This document shows positions 1 to 10,182 of a stretch of DNA of 64,000 bases, one piece after another (position 1 is the first letter of the stretch; each line of letters begins with the position of its first letter). A program made the position numbers and the translations under genes. Below the pieces are notes generated by a model. That model was given only the letters and a program-made list of their open reading frames with translations, made no database searches and had not been told where the DNA came from. The DNA comes from Moraxellaceae bacterium (lineage in GTDB: Bacteria; Pseudomonadota; Gammaproteobacteria; Burkholderiales; Rhodocyclaceae): assembly GCA_031119205.1 (NCBI GenBank), contig JAVHYF010000001.1:1-64000 (forward strand), read 5' to 3'.

Positions 1-475
<475 letters not shown>

Positions 476-656
476 GATGGGTGGTACGAGGTCGACGAAG
501 GCCGGTGGGCGGAACGAAACGCGCCATTTTACAGGGAGTTGCGCGCCTGACACGGTGTGCTGCCGCAAGCGGCCCGGGTCTACCCGCAGAGCCGCGCAAA
601 CGCTGGCTGTTGTGTGCTACAAGGCAGCACCCACATCTATAACAAAGGTTTAGGTC

Positions 657-1568
657 ATGGCACGCCGCATCCTGCTCGGGCTGTTGCTGTTGTGCGCCTC
701 ATCCTGGGCCCTGGCCCAGAGCAATCCGGTCACGCGTTTCACCTTTCCGCCGCCGGAAACCGCCAACGACCAGCGCCACCTGTACTACTGGCAGGTGCTG
801 GAAGCCGCGCTGGCCAGCAATCGCGACAAGTACGGCGATTTCGCGGTGGAGCCCTACGCCACACCGATGACTTTCCAGCGCGCCGCCGCCGAGGTGGAAA
901 GCGGTAAGGGCCGCGTGAACATCGTGGCGCGCGGCACCAACATCGACCTCGAAACCCGCCTGCGGCCGATCCGCCTGCCGCTGGACAAGGGTCTGCTCGG
1001 CGCCCGCCTGTTCCTGGTGACGCAGGACACCGCGGCGAAGCTGGAGAAGGTGCGCACCTTCGAAGAGCTCCAGCAGTACACCATCGGCCAGAACTCCGCG
1101 TGGACGGACGTGAAGATCCTGCAGAACGCGGGCTTCAAACTCGTGATCGCGGACGACTACGAGGGCCTGTTCCAGATGCTGTCGGCGAAGCGCTTCGACC
1201 TGTTCTCGCGCGGTGCCATCGAGATCGACGCGGAGTGGAAAGCACACCGCGACACCCTGCCGAACCTGGTGATCGACAAGAGCTTCATGCTGTATTACCC
1301 GCTGCCGCGCTACTTCTTCGTGCCGCGCACGCCGGAGGGCGAGAAGATGGCCGAGCGCATCGAAGACGGTCTGCGTCGCCTGCAGAAGAGCGGCGAATTC
1401 GAGCGTCGCTATCAGGACTACAAGCGTCTGGTGCTGAAGGATGTGAACCTCGCCGGCCGCCGCGTGTTCCGCCTGACCAACACGCAGCTGTCACCGGAAA
1501 CCCCGCTGTCCGACAAGTACTGGTGGGATGACCTGAGTGCCGAACTGAGCGCGAAGCCAAGACCCTGA
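657..1568 (+). CDS. Periplasmic substrate-binding (SBP family 3-like) protein, orphan
   Basis: A 303-aa exported protein with an N-terminal signal peptide (hydrophobic core LLGLLLLCASSWALA, cleavage likely after ALA at about residue 20). The rest resembles the bilobed type 2 periplasmic binding fold used by amino-acid ABC importers and by sensory proteins. No ABC permease or ATPase is adjacent, so a sensory or accessory role is as likely as transport. It is clearly paralogous to the product of 10183-11082: shared stretches include the 'GLLG-RL-LV' region, 'T-KILQ/REAGFK' and 'YYPLPRYFFV' against '[10 protein letters not shown]', and both end in a 'PETPL' motif. The ATG at 657 is preceded by a weak AAAGGT. 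A strong hairpin terminator follows at 1592. The ligand is unknown. Confidence 0.85.
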   Translation: MARRILLGLLLLCASSWALAQSNPVTRFTFPPPETANDQRHLYYWQVLEAALASNRDKYGDFAVEPYATPMTFQRAAAEVESGKGRVNIVARGTNIDLETRLRPIRLPLDKGLLGARLFLVTQDTAAKLEKVRTFEELQQYTIGQNSAWTDVKILQNAGFKLVIADDYEGLFQMLSAKRFDLFSRGAIEIDAEWKAHRDTLPNLVIDKSFMLYYPLPRYFFVPRTPEGEKMAERIEDGLRRLQKSGEFERRYQDYKRLVLKDVNLAGRRVFRLTNTQLSPETPLSDKYWWDDLSAELSAKPRP

Positions 1569-1591
1569 GCCGGCTCCGGCCGCACACGGAA

Positions 1592-1631
1592 AAAGCAGAA
1601 GGCCGCGGAGCGATCCGCGGCCTTCTGCTTT
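1592..1631. terminator. Bidirectional intrinsic terminator between convergent genes
   Basis: A perfect 18-bp stem (1592-1609 with 1614-1631) closes a GCGA tetraloop. It starts with an A-rich run and ends in TTT, so it can work on both strands. It separates the binding-protein gene (+, ends 1568) from the DUF1501 gene (-, ends 1678). Confidence 0.9.
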
Positions 1632-1677
1632 GTGGCCGAGGTTGTGCCGGCTTCCGTGCTGCGCGGCCTGCTGCGGC

Positions 1678-3150
1678 TCAGATCATGAAGCCGAGGTTGG
1701 CGTTGAAGTTGCCGATGTTGGGCGCCACATCGGTCAGGTCGCCACCCGACACGCCGAACCAGGTTGCCAGTGTCGCGGCCAGCTGGTCGACCGACGTGGT
1801 CGGAATCAGGCGACCGGAACCGGAGTCCTGGTCGTTGGCGGTGGTGGGCGTGTGCAGGCGCGTCAGCGGCATGGTGCCGTAGATGTCGCCCCCCCTCACC
1901 GCGCCGCCGACGACGAAGTGGTGCGCGCCCCAGCCGTGGTCGGTACCGTCGCCGTTGGAGGTCAGCGTGCGGCCGAAGTCGGAGGCGGTGAACAGCGTGA
2001 CGTTGTTCTGCATGCCCATCGCCACGGTGGCGTTGTAGAAGTACTCGATGGCGCGTGACACCTGGCCGTGCAGGCCTTGGCGGCCGGCAGCGGCATCGTC
2101 CTGCAGCGCCAGCGTCTCGTTGTCGTGGGTGTCGAACCCACCGATGCTGACGAAGAACACCTGCCGGCGCGCACCGGTGAAGGCGCGGGCCTCGGGGCTG
2201 ATCAGGCGGGCGACGGCCTGCAGTTGCTGGGCAACGCGATTGCCGGTCGAACCCGTGGGAAGCGCAATCCCGGTGCTGTTGGCGGGCTTCGCTGCAAGCG
2301 CACTGGTGACCAGCCCTGCAGCATTGACGGAACGCTTCACCACGTCGACGTGGTCGCGCTCCAGATTCAGGGTGCTGGTGCTGCTGGCATCGGTGATGAT
2401 GTTGCGCAGCGCGTCCATCGACGCGCTGCCGGTTGCGCTGGGGATGCCGAAAGGACGAGTGGCCAGCGCGTTGATCGCGGTCGCACCGGTGTTGCTGATC
2501 TGGTACTGGAAGATGCTGTCGCCGGCGAGGAACACGGCATTACCGGCCGCCGAGATGGCGGTGAAGATGGTGTTGGTGTTCTGGCTGGCCAGCAGGTCCC
2601 CCATGCGGCCGCCCCAGCCCGTGCGCACGCCTTCCGAGGCATAGGCCTGCCACACCGACTGCTGGTCATTGTGCGAGAACAGCTTGGGCGGCATGGGCAC
2701 GCTGTTGTTACGGTACTGGGTGCGGTTGGTCGGCGTGATCAACGGGCCGATGTTGGCCAGCACGGCCGCATTGCCCTGCGCATAGAGCGTGCTCAGCGCC
2801 GACATGCTGGGACACAACGCGAACTGGCTGCCGTAGGACTGCGCGGTGAGGGTGCCGAAAGAGGTCGCGGCCAGTGATGCGCGTGCATAACCGATGCCCC
2901 CGGCGCCCTGGGTGCCGCGCACGGCGATGTACTCGGCATGCGGCGTGGTGTCGTAGGGCATGACCATGTTGAAGTGGTCGTTACCGCCGAACATGAACAG
3001 GCAGACGATGGCCTTGTAATCGTTGGCTTGCGCGCTGGCTGCACCGATGCCGGCAAGGTTGAGGGCGAAGGGCGCGGCAGTGCCCAGCGAGGACAGTGCG
3101 CCCAGGCGCTTGAGGAACTCGCGGCGGGTCTGGCGGGTGGGTTGTCTCAT
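1678..3150 (-). CDS. DUF1501 domain secreted protein (Tat substrate)
   Basis: A 490-aa protein starting with a twin-arginine signal (TRREFLKRLGALSS, then a hydrophobic stretch ending GAASA), so export by Tat is expected. The body matches the DUF1501 family: 'AIVCLFMFGGNDHFNMVMPY' near residue 46, 'GGFDTHDNE' and 'DFGRTLTSNGDGTDHGWGAH' further on. The family is structurally related to sulfatase/alkaline-phosphatase-like proteins, but no reaction is established. The gene lies 10 bp downstream of the DUF1800 gene. The DUF1800-DUF1501 pairing recurs in many Gram-negative genomes and implies a joint envelope function. Function is inferred only at family level. Confidence 0.93.
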   Translation of the reverse strand: MRQPTRQTRREFLKRLGALSSLGTAAPFALNLAGIGAASAQANDYKAIVCLFMFGGNDHFNMVMPYDTTPHAEYIAVRGTQGAGGIGYARASLAATSFGTLTAQSYGSQFALCPSMSALSTLYAQGNAAVLANIGPLITPTNRTQYRNNSVPMPPKLFSHNDQQSVWQAYASEGVRTGWGGRMGDLLASQNTNTIFTAISAAGNAVFLAGDSIFQYQISNTGATAINALATRPFGIPSATGSASMDALRNIITDASSTSTLNLERDHVDVVKRSVNAAGLVTSALAAKPANSTGIALPTGSTGNRVAQQLQAVARLISPEARAFTGARRQVFFVSIGGFDTHDNETLALQDDAAAGRQGLHGQVSRAIEYFYNATVAMGMQNNVTLFTASDFGRTLTSNGDGTDHGWGAHHFVVGGAVRGGDIYGTMPLTRLHTPTTANDQDSGSGRLIPTTSVDQLAATLATWFGVSGGDLTDVAPNIGNFNANLGFMI

Positions 3151-3160
3151 GGCTGCGCGC

Positions 3161-4939
3161 TCACTTCTGGATCAGGTATTCGGGCGATGCCATGGCGAGG
3201 AACACCGTGAGGTAGACCCGCTGGCGCCGCGCATTGGCGGCGTTGGTCGCGTTGGTGCTGGATATGGTGATGGCATCCACCGCGGTCTTGATCGATGCGC
3301 GCGTGGAGGCCTTCATGCCGCCGCGCACCACCAGCAGGTTCACCCGGTCGATCAGGGCATCACTGTTGTTGGCGAGCGCGATCTCCGCGCTGTAGTCCGG
3401 CCTGACATCGCGCAGGCCCGACACGCTGGCACCCACTCCGTTCTGGACCACGCTCTGCATGAAGTTGACGTAGCCGGCCACCGAGGTCTCATGGGTGATC
3501 TGCATCTCTGGCGCGACGAGGCCGGCAGTAGCCATGTGGGTGTTCGGAGGCAGGTAGCCGGGGCGATAGAAGTTGAACACCGAGGACGAGCGCATGGGCG
3601 TCTGGCCCAGGCTGCCGGTGGAGCTGTCGGTGTTGCCGATACGCCAGGAGCCGGATGCCGAGCTGGTGTTGAAAGCGCGGCCCCAGTTGGCCAGGCGCAG
3701 CACCGGCTCACGCAGCTTGCCGTCGCCGGTGCCGGGCGAAGCCGGGCGCGCTTCCGCATCCAGCAGCACGGCGGCGATGACGGCCTTCATGTCGCCACGC
3801 GTGCCATTGCCGAACCCGTGCGCCGAACCGCTGTTGAAGGCATTGGCAACCCGGTTGACGTAGGCCGGCGAGGGGTTGCTGGTCACCAGCCGCTGGATCA
3901 GCTGGCGGCCGATGAAGGGGCCGACATTGGGGTGGTTGTAGAGACGGTCCAGGGCGATATCTAGATCGCTGTCCATACTCGCCACGGTGGCCGCACCCTG
4001 CGCGGCAATCGTGGTGCCGAGAAAGCTCTTTTGCGAGATCGAGTGGTACTGCGGATAGCCCTGCATCGGCAACACGTCGCGATTGGGGTCGCGCGCGCTG
4101 TTGCTCTCGGAGAAGCGTGCGTTGCTGCGATCCGGCCCCGCCCAGCTGTAGCCGGTGAACACCTTGGCCAGACCGGATACGTCGTCATTGGTATAGGTCT
4201 CGATCGGATTGCCGCCACTGAGACGGATGGTGCCGTCGTTGTTCAGCTCGTACAGGCCGATGGAGAAGAGCTGCATCACCTCCCGCGCGTAGTTTTCGTC
4301 GGGCACGCGACCGCTGCTGTTTTCCTTCTGGTTGCGCAGGTGCGACAGGTAGATACCCATCGACGGATGCAGGGACACGTCCTCCAGCAACTGGCGGTAG
4401 TTGCCGAATGCATTGCGGCCGAGCATGTCGTAGTAGGACGCGATGCCGCGATAACTTTCCGACAGGTTGCCTTCGAAGGACACCACGAAGATCTGCGACA
4501 GCGCGAAGGCGACGCGCTGACGCAACTGGTCGGGACGGGTCATCGCCTGGCCCCACCAGCTCTGGAAGAAGAAGTCCTGGTTGCCGCCCTGCCCCAGCGC
4601 CGCGGCACGCGCCAGCTCCTGGTTCACGCAGGTCAGGTGGTTGGCCTGCGGCTGCGCGAACTGGTTGTTGAGCCACGAGGCGTAGCTGCTCTGGGTCAGC
4701 GCATTGATCGACGCCTCGCGCGGTCCGAAGCTCGCCTGCGCCAGGAAGCGTGAAGCCTCCTGCTGCGTGGGATGGCTGCCGTTGTCGGCAATGTTCGGCT
4801 CCGCACTGGCCGCATAGGTGCAACTGGCCGGAATGGCCGTGGTGGCCGTGCCACCGCTACCGCTGTCGCTGCCACCACCTCCACCGCAGGCTGTCAACAA
4901 GGCCAACAGCCCCACTGCAGCAAGGTTCCTGAACCACAT
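3161..4939 (-). CDS. DUF1800 domain lipoprotein
   Basis: A 592-aa protein. The ATG at 4939 is chosen because it gives a clean lipoprotein signal (MWFRNLAAVGLLALLTAC, lipobox LTAC, followed by a Gly/Ser-rich tether) and has a GGGGGAGG ribosome site about 5 nt upstream. An in-frame upstream extension lacks any signal. The family signature is visible as 'ASRFLAQASFGP' near the start of the mature domain, 'WWGQAMTRPDQLRQRVAFAL' and 'LFSIGLYELN'. DUF1800 proteins are almost always encoded with DUF1501 proteins, as here (10 bp apart, same strand). No biochemical function is firmly known. It probably acts on the outer-membrane or periplasmic side. Confidence 0.92.
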   Translation of the reverse strand: MWFRNLAAVGLLALLTACGGGGGSDSGSGGTATTAIPASCTYAASAEPNIADNGSHPTQQEASRFLAQASFGPREASINALTQSSYASWLNNQFAQPQANHLTCVNQELARAAALGQGGNQDFFFQSWWGQAMTRPDQLRQRVAFALSQIFVVSFEGNLSESYRGIASYYDMLGRNAFGNYRQLLEDVSLHPSMGIYLSHLRNQKENSSGRVPDENYAREVMQLFSIGLYELNNDGTIRLSGGNPIETYTNDDVSGLAKVFTGYSWAGPDRSNARFSESNSARDPNRDVLPMQGYPQYHSISQKSFLGTTIAAQGAATVASMDSDLDIALDRLYNHPNVGPFIGRQLIQRLVTSNPSPAYVNRVANAFNSGSAHGFGNGTRGDMKAVIAAVLLDAEARPASPGTGDGKLREPVLRLANWGRAFNTSSASGSWRIGNTDSSTGSLGQTPMRSSSVFNFYRPGYLPPNTHMATAGLVAPEMQITHETSVAGYVNFMQSVVQNGVGASVSGLRDVRPDYSAEIALANNSDALIDRVNLLVVRGGMKASTRASIKTAVDAITISSTNATNAANARRQRVYLTVFLAMASPEYLIQK

Positions 4940-5088
4940 GCCCGCCTCCCCCAATTTTCCTGTGCGCGGACATGCCGCAGCTGTTGGATACGGTCGCCAC
5001 CCGGGCACCGCATCTCTATCGGTTCTGGAATTTTAGGTACTACGCGGAGCGCCGCCGGACCGTTGGACCGGAGGCGGAGGAAGGTCCG

Positions 5089-6639
5089 TCAGCGGCCCTG
5101 CCGCAAGGATGAACGGCGCCTGAGAAAGACAGCCGCAACGAGCATACCGCCCAGTACGGTCAGAAAAGGGCCGTTGGCCCATAGTGCATAGGGGGTCAGG
5201 CCACGATGGCCCTGCACTTCCACCTCCAGCGCGCCGCGCTTGAAAGCGGGCAGCACGGCGCTGACGCTGCCGTCCGGCATGACCAGGGCAGTCATGCCCG
5301 TGTTGGTGGCACGCAGCATCGGCCGGCCGGTTTCCAGCGCGCGCCATTGCGCGATCTGCAGGTGCTGCGGCTGGGCGTGGCTGTCGCCGTACCAGGCGAG
5401 GTTGGAGATGTTGAGCATCAGCGTCGCCTCCGGCAAGGCATGCAGCAACTCTTCGCCGAAGACGTCTTCGTAGCAGATGTTCATGGCGATCCGCTGCCCG
5501 CCAAGTTGCAGCGGCGGCTGCGTGGCACCACCGCGACTCTGGTCGGCCATGGGGATCTGCGCCAGCGAGAAGAACCAGCGGAAGCCCGGCGGCTGGAACT
5601 CGCCGAAGGGCACCAGGTGGTTCTTGCCGTAGTGCTGCGCCGGGCTCGCGCCACGCGAGATGGCACTGTTGAACACGCGGCCCTGCTCGTCCCGCGTGAA
5701 GATGCCCAGCACCACGTCGCCCCCCGCCGCGCGCGCCAGCGCACCGAGATGATCGAGGTAACCGGCTGGCAGCTGCTCGTCGAACATCGGCAGCGTGGTT
5801 TCCGGCAGCACGACAAGGCTGCTCGCATGCTGCCGCACCATGTCGGCGTTGAGTGCCAGCCAGTCCTGCACGCGGGCCATGTCCCACTTCTGGTCCTGCG
5901 GGATATTGGTCTGCAGCAGGGCGACCTTCAGCGGCGCGCCTTCCGGCTGCGTCCACACCACACCACGCAGGACGACGCCCCCGGCCAGAACGGTGACCAC
6001 CGCCGCGGCAGCCAGCGGCCAGCGCAGGCGGCCGCGCAGTGTCTGCCCAACCAGCGCCAGCACGAAAACCATCATCATGCTGACGCCATACACACCGAAC
6101 ACAGGAGCCCAGCCGGACAGCGGACTGGGTGGCGTCTGGGTGTAGCCGATCATCAGCCAGGGCAGGCCGGTGAACAGGTTGCCGCGCAGCCACTCGCCCA
6201 ACATGTAGGCCGCGGCGGCGAGGCCGGCATCCCACACCGGCCGGCCGCTGCGCAGGCGCAGCAGCAGCCAGCCGGCCAGCGCGGTGAACAGCGCGAGATA
6301 GGCACACAGCAGCAGGATGGACAGCGCAGCCAATGGCGGCGCCATGCCGCCGTAGACGTTGAGCGCCACGTACATCCAGCCCAGCCCGGCCGCAAAGAAG
6401 CCGATGCCCCACACGAAACCGGCGAGTGCGGCACGACGCGGGGTCGCACAGCCATCGCACAGCGCCCACAGCACCAGCCAGCCCAGCGGCGCCAGCCAGC
6501 CCTGACCGAAGGGTTCATAGGCGAACACCATCAGCACGCCACTGAAGAGCGCCAGCAGGAGCTGACCTTTCAGGGTCTGCGGCCAGAGCCCGCGCAGACG
6601 CTGGCGCAGGCGGTCGGCAGTCGGGGAAGCGGAAGACAT
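5089..6639 (-). CDS. lnt: Apolipoprotein N-acyltransferase
   Basis: A 516-aa inner-membrane enzyme that adds the third acyl chain to the N-terminal Cys of lipoproteins, the last step of lipoprotein maturation. An N-terminal multi-helix membrane domain (roughly residues 25-225) precedes a nitrilase-like periplasmic domain. The catalytic triad expected for Lnt is visible: Glu280 in 'VVLPETTLPMF', Lys339 in 'HYGKNHLVPFGEF' and Cys389 in 'NICYEDVFGEE'. The length fits the family. The next gene downstream on the strand encodes the DUF1800 lipoprotein, a potential client. The ATG at 6639 follows AAGCGGAAG-type sequence only, so its ribosome site is weak. Confidence 0.97.
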   Translation of the reverse strand: MSSASPTADRLRQRLRGLWPQTLKGQLLLALFSGVLMVFAYEPFGQGWLAPLGWLVLWALCDGCATPRRAALAGFVWGIGFFAAGLGWMYVALNVYGGMAPPLAALSILLLCAYLALFTALAGWLLLRLRSGRPVWDAGLAAAAYMLGEWLRGNLFTGLPWLMIGYTQTPPSPLSGWAPVFGVYGVSMMMVFVLALVGQTLRGRLRWPLAAAAVVTVLAGGVVLRGVVWTQPEGAPLKVALLQTNIPQDQKWDMARVQDWLALNADMVRQHASSLVVLPETTLPMFDEQLPAGYLDHLGALARAAGGDVVLGIFTRDEQGRVFNSAISRGASPAQHYGKNHLVPFGEFQPPGFRWFFSLAQIPMADQSRGGATQPPLQLGGQRIAMNICYEDVFGEELLHALPEATLMLNISNLAWYGDSHAQPQHLQIAQWRALETGRPMLRATNTGMTALVMPDGSVSAVLPAFKRGALEVEVQGHRGLTPYALWANGPFLTVLGGMLVAAVFLRRRSSLRQGR

Positions 6640-6767
6640 GCGGGAATTATGGGGAGGACGGATGACAACCTGAGTGACGGGCGGCTCAACCGTCGCGGGC
6701 GCAGAGGGTGAATGTGCTGAGCGTTAATCTAATGAGCGCGCCCGGCACGACAGTCACCGCGCCGCCC

Positions 6768-7313
6768 TCAGTTCTGCGCATCGGCGATCACCACCGGTGC
6801 GAGCTGGCGGTAGCGGCCACCGAAGTACAGCAGCGGCTCGCGGTCACTGCGGCTGCAGCGCTCCACCTCGCCGATGAACACCAGGTGGTCACCACCGGCG
6901 TGGCGGATGGTGTTGCGCACCTCGAAGCTCGCCGCGCAACCCGGCAGCAGCGGTGCACCGCCGAGGCCGGGCGTCCATTCCACGCCAGCGAAGCGGTCCG
7001 GCTGCTTGCTGGCAAAACGCCGGGACACGGGCTCCTGATCGGCCGCCAGCACGTTGATGGCGTAGTACTCGCAGGCCTCCAGCAGCGGGCGCTGGGCCAG
7101 GTGCAGCGACAGGCTCCACACCACCAGCGGCGGCGACAGCGAGACCGAGTTGAAGGAATTGATCGTCATGCCCACCAGCGTCCCGTCGGCGAGCTGCGTC
7201 GTCACCACCGTGATGCCAGTGGCGAACTGGCCAAGGCAACGGCGGAAAGCCAGCGGATCGCGGGGATCTTCGGGGACAAGCGCGTGGGGGGATTGGGGGC
7301 TGGGGGTAGTCAC
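6768..7313 (-). CDS. Flavin reductase family protein (FMN-binding)
   Basis: A ~181-aa protein of the flavin reductase-like/HpaC family, which reduces FMN or FAD with NAD(P)H, often for a partner monooxygenase. Motifs: 'AFRRCLGQFATGITVVTT' at the start of the domain, 'GMTINSFNSVSLSPPLVVWS' and 'FASKQPDRFAGVEW', ending 'PLLYFGGRYRQLAP'. A GTG at 7313 (VTTPSPQSP...) is chosen because no ATG lies between it and the domain start; its ribosome site is not obvious, so the start is uncertain. The frame continues open upstream antisense to mutY, but that part is not coding. No monooxygenase gene is near. Confidence 0.87.
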   Translation of the reverse strand: MTTPSPQSPHALVPEDPRDPLAFRRCLGQFATGITVVTTQLADGTLVGMTINSFNSVSLSPPLVVWSLSLHLAQRPLLEACEYYAINVLAADQEPVSRRFASKQPDRFAGVEWTPGLGGAPLLPGCAASFEVRNTIRHAGGDHLVFIGEVERCSRSDREPLLYFGGRYRQLAPVVIADAQN

Positions 7314-7439
7314 GGCGTCCGGGATCGCACGGCGTTGGCGAAGCCCACGGGGTCGGGGAAAAGCGGCATTATCCGTGCGCGCCCGGCTTCCGTCGAGGCA
7401 GATTCCGGTTTCACGGCCCCTTGCGGCCCAAAGCACGAC

Positions 7440-8489
7440 ATGAGCAAGTTCGCCGACACCCTCGTTTCCTGGCAGCGTCAGCATGGTCGCCACGACCTGC
7501 CCTGGCAGCAGACCCGCGACCCGTATCGCGTGTGGCTGTCGGAGATCATGCTGCAGCAGACCCAGGTCGACACCGTCATTCCGTACTACGACCGCTTCCT
7601 GCAGCATTTCCCGGACGTGGCCAGCCTGGCGGCCGCTCCGCAGGACGCGGTGCTGGCGCAGTGGAGCGGGCTGGGTTACTACGCCCGCGCCCGCAACCTG
7701 CACAAGGCCGCGCAGATCGTCATGGCGCAGCATGGTGGCCAGTTCCCGCAGACCGCCGCAGGGCTGGTGGAGCTGCCCGGTATCGGCCGCAGCACGGCGG
7801 CAGCGATCGCCAGCTTCTGCTTCGGCGAACGCGCCGCCATCCTCGACGGCAACGTCAAGCGGGTGCTGTGCCGCCACCGCGGCGTGGATGGTTTTCCCGG
7901 CGAGCGCGCGGTGGAAAACCACCTGTGGGCGCTGGCCGATGCACTGCTGCCGGCCGAGGGCATAGACACCTATACGCAGGCGCTGATGGATCTCGGCGCC
8001 ACGCTGTGCACCCGCAGCCGCCCCACCTGCGCCATCTGCCCGGTGGCCGCCGATTGCGTCGCGCGCGAGACCGGCCGCCAGGCCGAGCTGCCCGCCGCCC
8101 GCCCGCGCAAGCCGGTGCCGCAACGTGCGCTGGATGTGCTGGTACTCCGCGCCAGGGGCCGGGTGCTGATGGAGCGCCGCCCCGCCAGCGGTATCTGGGG
8201 CGGGCTCTACAGCCTGCCGGAATGCGGGGAGGGAGAGAGTCCGCTGGCCTGCGCACAGCGCCGCTTCGGCATTGCTGCAGCCGACGCCACCGCGCTGCCG
8301 CCGCTGCGCCACAGCTTCACCCACTTCACGCTGACGCTGACGCCCTGGCTGATCGAGCTGCCGAAGCTGCCACGCATGGCCAGCGACGACAGCCTGTACT
8401 GGGCGGATGCCGACACCCTGCCCAGCCTGGGCCTGCCGGCACCGATCAAGCGTCTGCTGGCGGACGTGCCGGCCTTGCTGGAAAGCTGA
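7440..8489 (+). CDS. mutY: A/G-specific adenine DNA glycosylase
   Basis: A 349-aa base-excision repair enzyme that removes A opposite 8-oxoG. The catalytic domain shows Glu35 (LSEIMLQQTQ), the helix-hairpin-helix LPGIGRSTAAAI at 112-123 with catalytic Asp136 in 'ILDGNVKRVL', and the [4Fe-4S] ligands C190, C197, C200, C206 in the expected C-x6-C-x2-C-x5-C spacing. A C-terminal Nudix-like 8-oxoG recognition domain starts at about 225 ('RALDVLVLRARG') and contains 'HSFTHFTLTL'. The ATG at 7440 fits family length. It is divergent from the flavin reductase gene and convergent with the chemoreceptor gene. Confidence 0.98.
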   Translation: MSKFADTLVSWQRQHGRHDLPWQQTRDPYRVWLSEIMLQQTQVDTVIPYYDRFLQHFPDVASLAAAPQDAVLAQWSGLGYYARARNLHKAAQIVMAQHGGQFPQTAAGLVELPGIGRSTAAAIASFCFGERAAILDGNVKRVLCRHRGVDGFPGERAVENHLWALADALLPAEGIDTYTQALMDLGATLCTRSRPTCAICPVAADCVARETGRQAELPAARPRKPVPQRALDVLVLRARGRVLMERRPASGIWGGLYSLPECGEGESPLACAQRRFGIAAADATALPPLRHSFTHFTLTLTPWLIELPKLPRMASDDSLYWADADTLPSLGLPAPIKRLLADVPALLES

Positions 8490-8522
8490 GGCTCCTTAGG
8501 ATCATTCCCACAGGTAAACGCA

Positions 8523-8545
8523 GAAGGGCGCCGCAGCGCCCCTTC
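8523..8545. terminator. Hairpin terminator between mutY and the chemoreceptor gene
   Basis: The stem GAAGGG-CGC (8523-8531) pairs with GCG-CCCTTC (8536-8545), with a single bulged C at 8539 and a CGCA loop. TTCTTCTC follows on the + strand. It sits between two convergent genes and probably ends mutY transcription; the U-tract is imperfect. Confidence 0.6.
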
Positions 8546-8564
8546 TTCTCGTCGAGCCTGTGAA

Positions 8565-10115
8565 TCAGACAGTGAATTTACGGACCGCGCCGTCCAGCCG
8601 CGTCGCAATCGTCGCCAGCTCGTCGGACAGGCGGCTGGTCGTCTCCGCCACCGTCAGGTTCTCCTGACTGGCGCTGGAGATGCGCTCCATGTTGCGGGCG
8701 ATGTCCTGGCTGGCCGCACTCTGTTCGGTGGCAGCGGAAGCGATGGTGGCGATGTTGTTCGCCGTGCTCGCCGCCTGCGACTCGATGCTACGCAGCGACT
8801 CGGTGACGGCCTGGGTGCTGCGCACGCCCTCCTCCACCTTGCCATGCGCTTCGTCCATGCCCACCACGGCCTGCGCGGTGTCGTGCTGCACGGCAGCGAT
8901 CTTCTCGTAGATCTCCTGCGTGGCGGAGGTGGTGCGCTCGGCCAGCTTGCGCACTTCGTCGGCCACCACGGCAAAACCACGGCCCTGCTCGCCGGCGCGC
9001 GCCGCTTCGATGGCAGCGTTGAGCGCCAGCAGGTTGGTCTGGTCGGCAATTTCCTTGATGACGTTCACGATGCTGCCGATCTCTTCCGAGCGCTTGGCCA
9101 GCACGGACACCGTTTCGCTGACGCGGGTGACGGTCTCGGCAATCTGGCGGATGCCCTGCGCGGCGTCATCGGCCGTCTTGGCGCCGGTGCGCGCCGCGTC
9201 GGCGGCACGCTGGGTCTCACGCTCGACACCGTTAGTGGTGTCGGCAATGTGGCTCACGCTGACCGACATTTCCTCGATGGTCGAAGCGGTGGCTTCCACC
9301 GCTTCAGCCTGACTGCGCGAGGCGTGGTCCACCTGCTCAGCCACCGCGGTCAGCGAGCGGGCAGCGTCCAGCTGCTCGCGCACGCCTTGGCCAACGTCGA
9401 CGATCACGGTCTGGATGCGTGCCACGAAAGTATTGAACCAGTGCGCCACTTCGGCGAACTCGTTCTTGCCGCGCGCATCGAGGCGACGCGTGAGGTCGGC
9501 GTCGCCTTCCGCGATGCTGCGCAGCGCGTCGCGGATGTGCAGCAACGGGCGGGTGACGACGACACGCAGGGCAACCACGAGCGCCAGCACGATGATGATG
9601 TCCAGGATGACGATCTGCGCCAGCAGGCGGCCGATGGAGCCGGTCAGTTCGGCATCCACCGCGGTACGGTTGTAGCCGACGTTGAAGTCACCGATGACGC
9701 GGTCGGCGTCACCGTCCTTGTAGCTGATCTGCCCGGTGTGGTTGAGGCCGCCAGCCGGCACTTCCTTGGCGTCCTTCAGCTCTTCCGGTTTGCCCTCGCT
9801 GTCGCGGCCGATCACCAGGGTCCAGCCCTTCGGCGTCTTGATGCTGATCGCATCGACGTTGGCGCTCGCCAGCTCGGCCTTCAGGATGTTCACCATGGTC
9901 GGCGTATCGAAGGTCCACAGCGGCTGCGACAGGTTGCTCTGCAGGCGCACGGTGGCGGCGTCGAGGTCTTCCTTCAGGCCACGTTCGAGGTCGCCCTTGA
10001 GCTTCAGGTAGTTGAGGCCGCCGGAGATCGCCAGCACGGCGGTCACGATGACGAGGAACAGCAGGTTGAGGCGGAAGCTGATGGCGTTGGGGTTGAAGCG
10101 CAGGGTCTTGTTCAT
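8565..10115 (-). CDS. Methyl-accepting chemotaxis protein
   Basis: A 516-aa inner-membrane chemoreceptor. The first transmembrane segment is at about residues 16-38 ([18 protein letters not shown]). A periplasmic sensor region of ~130 residues follows, then a second transmembrane segment near 165-185 ([20 protein letters not shown]), a HAMP domain ([20 protein letters not shown]), and the cytoplasmic signalling coiled coil with the conserved hairpin tip '[20 protein letters not shown]' and '[18 protein letters not shown]' for CheA/CheW contact. The gene lies 67 bp downstream of the binding-protein gene 10183-11082 on the same strand, suggesting that the binding protein presents a ligand to this receptor. 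No other che genes are in the window. Confidence 0.95.
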   Translation of the reverse strand: MNKTLRFNPNAISFRLNLLFLVIVTAVLAISGGLNYLKLKGDLERGLKEDLDAATVRLQSNLSQPLWTFDTPTMVNILKAELASANVDAISIKTPKGWTLVIGRDSEGKPEELKDAKEVPAGGLNHTGQISYKDGDADRVIGDFNVGYNRTAVDAELTGSIGRLLAQIVILDIIIVLALVVALRVVVTRPLLHIRDALRSIAEGDADLTRRLDARGKNEFAEVAHWFNTFVARIQTVIVDVGQGVREQLDAARSLTAVAEQVDHASRSQAEAVEATASTIEEMSVSVSHIADTTNGVERETQRAADAARTGAKTADDAAQGIRQIAETVTRVSETVSVLAKRSEEIGSIVNVIKEIADQTNLLALNAAIEAARAGEQGRGFAVVADEVRKLAERTTSATQEIYEKIAAVQHDTAQAVVGMDEAHGKVEEGVRSTQAVTESLRSIESQAASTANNIATIASAATEQSAASQDIARNMERISSASQENLTVAETTSRLSDELATIATRLDGAVRKFTV

Positions 10116-10182
10116 GGCGTTCTCTCTGGCGTGGGCGGCGAGATGTTCGAGTTCGTATGGGTATTCAGAGCGTGGCGACGGC

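Noticed and set aside
5206-6711. 501-codon plus-strand frame opposite lnt
   Set aside because: Composition rich in Arg, Gln and His with no family motif; lnt on the other strand has its full catalytic triad.
7314-8324. Upstream extension of the flavin reductase frame across mutY
   Set aside because: It lies antisense to mutY, and family similarity begins only after 7313.
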